Source: Enterobacter sp. RHBSTW-00994
GTDB lineage: Bacteria > Pseudomonadota > Gammaproteobacteria > Enterobacterales > Enterobacteriaceae
Direction of reading: 5' to 3'
Length of the DNA stretch: 64,000 nt
Assembly: GCF_013782625.1 (NCBI RefSeq)
Contig: NZ_CP056199.1
Span: 638,588-702,587 of the forward strand
Part shown: piece by piece, positions 59,846 through 64,000 of the stretch
Position numbering within the stretch: the stretch's first letter is position 1
Layout: the number at the start of each line of letters is the position of its first letter
Program-made: the position numbers and the translations under genes
Notes under the pieces: model-generated
What the model was told of the DNA's origin: nothing
Database searches by the model: none
What the model saw: the letters and a program-made list of their open reading frames with translations, nothing else

Positions 59846-60588
59846 GCCTGTTGCCGCCCCCTTGACGCCCGTTTACCGAGAACAAAGCAGACCATCGGCA
59901 GGGGAAGCGTCACGATAAGCAGCATCCACAGCAGGGTATACACGGCATCGACGCCATCATTTTGCAGATTGGTGTAGAGCTTTACGGGTATGCCCTGCGG
60001 AAAGTAAGCAAAGATCATGACGATGCCAAATTCGCCCACAGCGCGCACCCATGCCAGTGTAACGGCTGATGCAAGCCCAGGTATGGCCAGAGGAAGCGTC
60101 AGAAAACGGAAGCGGTTCCAGCCTGATGCCCCCAGCGTCTGACCAGCTTCGAGGATAGCCCTGGGGACGGTGGCAAAAGCCGAGCGGGCCACCACGATAA
60201 AGTAAGGTAATGCTCCATAGACCTGTGCCAGCACAAACGCCGCCGGGTTGTTGACGAGCGTTGTACCCAGCAATGAAAGCCACTGACCGACCAGACCATA
60301 CGGACCAAAGGCCGACACCAGTAAAATACCCATTGCCAGTGGTGGCGTTAGCAGGGGGATCATCACCAGCAGTTCGCCTATTATCCGTTTTCGTCCGGTT
60401 GCCTGAGAGAGCCACCAGGCAGCCGGTACGCCGATCGTTATGATGATCCCAAGCGCCAGAAGACCGAGCCCCATCGAAACGACAATGGCGTGATCATCCC
60501 GCCAGGCAAGCTGCAGATGATGCCACGGCGTAACGCTCAACAGCGTAATGAACGGGATGCTCAGCAGCAGGATCGCGGGCAGTGACAA
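59842..60588 (-). CDS. WtpB/ModB-like ABC permease (tungstate/molybdate type)
   Basis: A BPD-type permease, 248 residues from the TTG at 60588, with about six helices. The EAA loop EAGQTLGASGWNRFRFLTLP, which docks the ATPase, and the tail VRAVGEFGIVMIFAYFPQG are typical of the WtpB/ModB/CysT group. No ATG or GTG precedes TTG in this frame; AAGGAG seven bases before an in-frame ATA at 60627 hints at a start giving MRPLRRPGWVAGWLSLP, a better N-terminus. It follows the binding-protein gene and the unit lacks an ATPase gene; ModC or another ATPase elsewhere must supply it if it is functional. Confidence 0.85.
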   Translation of the reverse strand: MSLPAILLLSIPFITLLSVTPWHHLQLAWRDDHAIVVSMGLGLLALGIIITIGVPAAWWLSQATGRKRIIGELLVMIPLLTPPLAMGILLVSAFGPYGLVGQWLSLLGTTLVNNPAAFVLAQVYGALPYFIVVARSAFATVPRAILEAGQTLGASGWNRFRFLTLPLAIPGLASAVTLAWVRAVGEFGIVMIFAYFPQGIPVKLYTNLQNDGVDAVYTLLWMLLIVTLPLPMVCFVLGKRASRGRQQA

Positions 60589-60614
60589 CCACCCCGCGAC
60601 CCAGCCCGGACGTC

Positions 60615-61544
60615 TTAGCGGGCGTATAAACTGTCTCCTTTCGGACCCGCGTAGCCGTACTCTTTAAACAGCTTCTGACCTTCAGCGCTTTGCATGAAGG
60701 AGACGAATTTTTTGCCTTGCGCCACACCGTTAGGTGCATTTTTCAGTACCGCGGCGTAGAACACCATCGGCTGGGTGTGAAGTACCTGGTCTTTACCCTG
60801 GCCGTCGTTTATGGTGAAGCTAACGGTGTCATACCACTGTTTCGCCATCGTCGGGTTGCTCAGGTTGATCTCATCCGGCAACGCGACATACGGCAGATGA
60901 GCCGAGCGCACTTCGCTCTCATACCCTGCCGCTGCATCCACCTGGCCACTTTCCAGGCGTGCCAGCAGGCCACCTTCCTGATGAGTCTGCGCCGGGTTTT
61001 GCAGTGAACCTAAAATCTTGTCGGCGATACCAGGCATCTTGTAGTACTTCTCAGCCAGAAGAAGGGTGAAGACGATATTCTGCCCCTTCGGATCAACATA
61101 CGGATCAGTACGGCCGAAGGAGATATCTTTTTGTGCCAGCAGATTCAGCCATGAGCCGTCTTTCTTCTGGCTGGCTTCCTCAAACTGCGCGGCGTGTTTG
61201 CCTTTCGGGCTATACGCCACCACCATGCTGGTGCTGGCTACTGGTACGGCGTCATCAATCAGCCCCGCATCTTTGAGGATCTGCATAGGTCCCGGAGTGA
61301 TAGAGACAAAAACGTCGGCCTCAAGTTTATGGCTTGCCAGCAGGCGTGCCATCCCGTACGCGCCTTGCCCCTGACCCTGATAATCACCACTTTCCGTTTT
61401 TACGAATGCCGGGCCCAGACCTTGATCCATCACTTTACCCATCGATCCGGCATAGGTGACCCGAATGTCTTTCGCCAGCGCTACAGATGTACATTGCAGC
61501 AGCGCAACCGCTGCCAGGGCATACTTCATTTTTCCATTAGCCAT
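60615..61544 (-). CDS. WtpA/ModA-like periplasmic binding protein
   Basis: A 309-residue solute-binding protein. Signal peptide 1-24 (MKYALAAVALLQCTSVALA from Met6). Mature part begins KDIRVTYAGSM, then ADVFVSITPG, ISFGRTDPYVDPKGQ and LPYVALPDEINLSNP. The last two blocks match archaeal/bacterial WtpA (FGFSNPNDDP and YVELPDEIDLS), so tungstate or molybdate is the best guess. GAGA lies before the ATG at 61544. A ModE-type box sits 11-34 bp upstream, supporting an oxyanion role. Confidence 0.85.
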   Translation of the reverse strand: MANGKMKYALAAVALLQCTSVALAKDIRVTYAGSMGKVMDQGLGPAFVKTESGDYQGQGQGAYGMARLLASHKLEADVFVSITPGPMQILKDAGLIDDAVPVASTSMVVAYSPKGKHAAQFEEASQKKDGSWLNLLAQKDISFGRTDPYVDPKGQNIVFTLLLAEKYYKMPGIADKILGSLQNPAQTHQEGGLLARLESGQVDAAAGYESEVRSAHLPYVALPDEINLSNPTMAKQWYDTVSFTINDGQGKDQVLHTQPMVFYAAVLKNAPNGVAQGKKFVSFMQSAEGQKLFKEYGYAGPKGDSLYAR

Positions 61545-61554
61545 GAAATTATCT

Positions 61555-61578
61555 CGTTATGTATTATTTTATACATCG
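61555..61578. promoter_or_regulatory. ModE-type operator
   Basis: Halves CGTTATGTAT and ATACATCG around a TATTTT spacer, a near-palindrome of 24 bp. On the minus strand the layout 8-7-9 and the right half TACATAACG equal the E. coli modA ModE site as I recall it; the left half matches at 6 of 8. It lies 11 bp before the WtpA-like start, where a repressor would block transcription. Confidence 0.65.
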
Positions 61579-61643
61579 AGTTTCCTGGAAAGACACAGAG
61601 ATAACAAGGTATTCAGAAGGGCTGTTGACCTGAGGTTGAAAGA

Positions 61644-61664
61644 AAGCGCCATCCGGGGATGGCG
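61644..61664 (-). terminator. Terminator of the chelate-importer operon
   Basis: On the minus strand, CGCCATCC / GGATGGCG stem followed by CTTTCTTTC, past the binding-protein stop at 61673. It separates that operon from the ModE-boxed unit. Confidence 0.65.
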
Positions 61665-61672
61665 TTTGACGA

Positions 61673-62809
61673 TCAGTGGGAAGGGGTATAGCTCAGAATG
61701 ATGTTGTCATCCGGAATGTGGGTAAAGTTTTTGATAATGGCGTGGTAATCCGCCAGAGGATCAACATCGTTAAACAACGTCGGGTAGAAGATTTTACTCA
61801 ATGTTTCAATGGCGACGATGTTGTACGGGTTGTTGTAGAAGTGGTGATACAACGCCCCGGTGTGGCCTTCGGCAACGGCCGGGATGTTGGCAACACCCTG
61901 GCGTGCCACTAAGGCGTTGAACGCGGCAGTAACATCAGCCGCCGGAACGTTATAGCCAAACGGGATAATCGCCGTGCCTTTGCCCGGGCGTTTAGAGCCG
62001 GTCATTAGGTAGTAATCGGGGTTCAGGGAGATAATTTTTTCTACCGACACATTACCGGTTGCCCCTGGCAGCAACTGCGAGCCAATGTTTGTACCGCCAG
62101 CGGCTTCGACCAGCCCGCCCCAACCGTTGCGTGCGTGGGTAAAGCAGCAGCCATTATCCAGCCCACCGACACCGGCAATCGGTTCGATAAAGACCAGGGG
62201 TTTCTTCGTGGCTGACGCCAGACGCTGGTGGATTTTATCCAGTCGCTGTTGATAGAAATCGATATAGGCCTGAGCGCGATCGGTCTGGCCCATGACTTTA
62301 CCCAGTAAGGCGATACTTGGCAGGGTGTTTTCGACCGGATGCAATTCGTAATCAACGAACACCACCGGAATATGCAGCGCGTCGAGTTTTGCCAGCACGC
62401 CGCTTTGCACCAGCGAAGGTTTAGCACGAAGCTGAGCGATCATCAGGTCTGGCTGGCGAGAGATCACCGTTTCGAGATCCACATTTCCCTGATCGGAAAA
62501 CTTCATGTCGAGGATCTTCTCCGCTTCCGGCCACTGGCGCTTCAGAACGTTCCAGGTTTCGGTATCCTGCTTTTTCGGCAGGTTGTTCCACGCCACCACT
62601 TTCGCGAACGGATTATCTCGCTCAAGCAATGCCAGGGCGAAAATGTCCCGCCCGTCCTGCAAAATGATGCGTTGCGGTTCGTGTTGAATCGTCACTTCGC
62701 GGTTATCCCGGTCTTTTACCGTGACCGGCCAGTTTTGTGCCTGGGCGATAAAAGGTGAAAGGAGTAATGCCAGGCCACCCGCGGCCGCGATGATTTTTTT
62801 TAGCGTCAT
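61673..62809 (-). CDS. FecB/BtuF-type periplasmic metal-chelate binding protein
   Basis: A class III binding protein, 378 residues, with signal peptide 1-24 (LALLLSPFIAQAQ). Typical features: HEPQRIILQDGRDIFAL at the start of lobe 1, QPDLMIAQLRA, a long helix linking the lobes, GLDNGCCFTHARNGWGGLVE and NPDYYLMTGS in lobe 2. Substrate is unclear: such proteins bind ferric siderophores, haem, cobalamin or, in the MolA subgroup, molybdate/tungstate. Last gene of the operon, 22 bp after the ATPase. Confidence 0.88.
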   Translation of the reverse strand: MTLKKIIAAAGGLALLLSPFIAQAQNWPVTVKDRDNREVTIQHEPQRIILQDGRDIFALALLERDNPFAKVVAWNNLPKKQDTETWNVLKRQWPEAEKILDMKFSDQGNVDLETVISRQPDLMIAQLRAKPSLVQSGVLAKLDALHIPVVFVDYELHPVENTLPSIALLGKVMGQTDRAQAYIDFYQQRLDKIHQRLASATKKPLVFIEPIAGVGGLDNGCCFTHARNGWGGLVEAAGGTNIGSQLLPGATGNVSVEKIISLNPDYYLMTGSKRPGKGTAIIPFGYNVPAADVTAAFNALVARQGVANIPAVAEGHTGALYHHFYNNPYNIVAIETLSKIFYPTLFNDVDPLADYHAIIKNFTHIPDDNIILSYTPSH

Positions 62810-62831
62810 GTTTTCCCCGTCTTCTTTTTTC

Positions 62832-63608
62832 TTATGGTGTTAACCCGTCGACCACCACGTGTGGTAGCCCACGGGAACAGTATTCCACCCGGCCATCGAC
62901 GCCATATACAGTCGCCAGATTCGCAGGGGTAACAACCTCTCCCGGAATGCCGCTGGCAATCAGTTCGCCGCTTTTTAGCATCAGGGCATATTGTGCATGG
63001 CGCAACGCAATGTTGATGTCGTGGATCACCACCACGGTGACGATGTTACGCAACCGCGTTTCACGGGCGACGATATCCATCACGTGAAACTGGTAGTTGA
63101 GGTCGAGCGCACTTAACGGTTCATCGAGCAACAGCAGGTCCGGCTGGCGGATGAGCGACTGAGCAAGGCCAATCAGCTGTTTTTGTCCGCCGGAAAGCTG
63201 GTCAAGGAAGCTCATCGCCAGATGGGCTACGCCCAGTTTGTCGAGGATGGCGTAGGCTTCCTGTTCGGCGTTATGGCCGGAATCATTACCGCTGGCACGT
63301 CGAGCGACAATCACTGACTCCAGCGCATGCAGATGCACGCCCTGGGGTAAGGATTGCGGCAGATAAACCACTTTTTGCGCCCGTTTCGCCGAGGGCAACG
63401 TCATCAGATCGTCGCCATTCAGCAGCAGTTGTCCCTGGGCGGGGTTTAAATCTGCAAGTGCGCGCAAAAGGGTTGATTTCCCGGAGCCGTTCGGCCCAAG
63501 CAGAGCCGTGATTTGTCCGCGAGGAAGCAATGGCGTATTTAGTCCGGCAATGATCTTTTTCTTGCGATAACCAGTGTGCAGGTCGTGTACGCGAAGGCCG
63601 TCGGTCAT
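62832..63608 (-). CDS. FecE/FhuC-type ABC ATPase
   Basis: A 258-residue ATPase of the iron-chelate/cobalamin uptake family. Walker A GPNGSGKSTLL (38-48), Q-loop YLPQSLP, signature LSGGQKQ (138-144), Walker B LLLLDEP (158-164), D-loop SALDL and H-loop VVIHD. It overlaps the permease gene by four bases and would couple to it, not to the WtpB-like permease. Confidence 0.92.
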   Translation of the reverse strand: MTDGLRVHDLHTGYRKKKIIAGLNTPLLPRGQITALLGPNGSGKSTLLRALADLNPAQGQLLLNGDDLMTLPSAKRAQKVVYLPQSLPQGVHLHALESVIVARRASGNDSGHNAEQEAYAILDKLGVAHLAMSFLDQLSGGQKQLIGLAQSLIRQPDLLLLDEPLSALDLNYQFHVMDIVARETRLRNIVTVVVIHDINIALRHAQYALMLKSGELIASGIPGEVVTPANLATVYGVDGRVEYCSRGLPHVVVDGLTP

Positions 63609-64000
63609 ATGTTCCCCCGGTTACGAATAATGATACTGAGGAAGAACGGGACCCCCACCAGCGAAGTCACAATGCCGACGGGAATAATGACGCCGGGCAC
63701 GATATTTTTGGAAAATACGGATGCCAGGGAGAGCACCAGCGCGCCGATCAGCATACTGCCAGGCAGATAAAAACGATGGTCCTCGCCAAACATCATGCGT
63801 GAGATATGCGGCGCAACCAGGCCGATAAAGCCAACGGGGCCGACGAAGGCAACCGTTAGCGCGGAAATAATGCTGATGCGTAACAATGTGGTCAGGCGCA
63901 GTTTCTTCACGTTAATGCCAAAACTCACCGCACGATCTTCGCCCAGGCGTAGTGCCGTCAGCTTCCAGGCGTTTTTCAACGACAGTGGCACGATAATCAC
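63605..64000 (-). CDS. FecCD-family permease, 5' part outside window
   Basis: C-terminal 131 residues of a permease of the FecCD/BtuC family (full length usually about 330). Visible are ALRLGEDRAVSFGINVKK, the diagnostic FVGPVGFIGLVAPHISRM, and two to three terminal helices. The N-terminal half and the promoter lie beyond base 64000. First of the three genes seen in this uptake operon. Confidence 0.9.
   Translation of the reverse strand: MIIVPLSLKNAWKLTALRLGEDRAVSFGINVKKLRLTTLLRISIISALTVAFVGPVGFIGLVAPHISRMMFGEDHRFYLPGSMLIGALVLSLASVFSKNIVPGVIIPVGIVTSLVGVPFFLSIIIRNRGNI

Overview
This 64 kb window is chromosomal DNA from an enterobacterium. Gene order and protein sequences closely follow the part of the Escherichia coli map that runs from opgB-dnaTC through the deo, serB, trpR, cre and arcA region to the thr operon and talB-mog, i.e. 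across the conventional zero point of the E. coli map. Several insertions absent from E. coli K-12 (ohr-ohrR plus a TetR gene, an EbsC-like deacylase plus an orphan PTS IIC, a GGDEF gene, an ADH/LysR pair, and an MFS transporter plus two ABC importers after mog) point to Enterobacter, Lelliottia, Leclercia or a relative. I cannot name the species. I see no phage, insertion sequence, CRISPR array, rRNA operon or replication origin.

Layout. 1-4,000: opgB (C-terminus cut by the window), yjjA, the primosome genes dnaC and dnaT. 4,000-5,700: organic-peroxide module ohr/ohrR and a TetR regulator. 5,700-8,800: the YjjPB exporter and, divergently, the LuxR-type pair yjjQ-bglJ. 8,800-13,500: accessory stretch with an EbsC/YbaK-type deacylase, an orphan EIIC behind a perfect palindromic operator, fhuF, a diguanylate cyclase and yjjZ, with Fur boxes at fhuF and yjjZ. 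13,500-19,500: three tRNA-Leu(CAG) genes behind a stringent-type promoter, rsmC, holD-rimI-yjjG, prfC, osmY-ytjA. 19,600-28,300: yjjU-yjjV, the glycyl-radical pair yjjI/yjjW, and deoCABD, with one DeoR operator upstream of deoC and a second, perfect one inside yjjI. 28,400-33,900: lplA, ytjB, serB-radA-nadR. 33,900-36,000: ADH and divergent LysR. 36,000-48,700: ettA, slt, trpR, yjjX, gpmB, rob, creABCD, arcA, yjjY, yjtD. 48,700-53,700: thrLABC with attenuator. 53,900-58,500: yaaX, yaaA, yaaJ, talB, mog. 58,500-64,000: an MFS transporter, a WtpA/WtpB-like oxyanion importer lacking an ATPase but preceded by a ModE-type box, and a FecB/FecCD-type chelate importer that runs off the window.

Most genes are housekeeping: replication (dnaT, dnaC, holD), translation (prfC, ettA, rimI, rsmC, tRNAs), nucleoside salvage (deo), NAD (nadR), serine, threonine and lipoate metabolism, and global regulation (arcA, creBC, rob, trpR). 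The regulatory DNA is unusually readable: TrpR, DeoR, CRP, FNR, CreB, Fur, an AscG-like operator and a ModE-like site can be seen directly.

The most interesting points are the ATPase-less, ModE-boxed WtpAB-like unit; the orphan PTS IIC with its operator and a possible frameshifted small ORF; the deo double operator nested in a glycyl-radical gene; and the repeated candidate OhrR motif. Function and site assignments rest on recalled family and E. coli sequences, not on searches.
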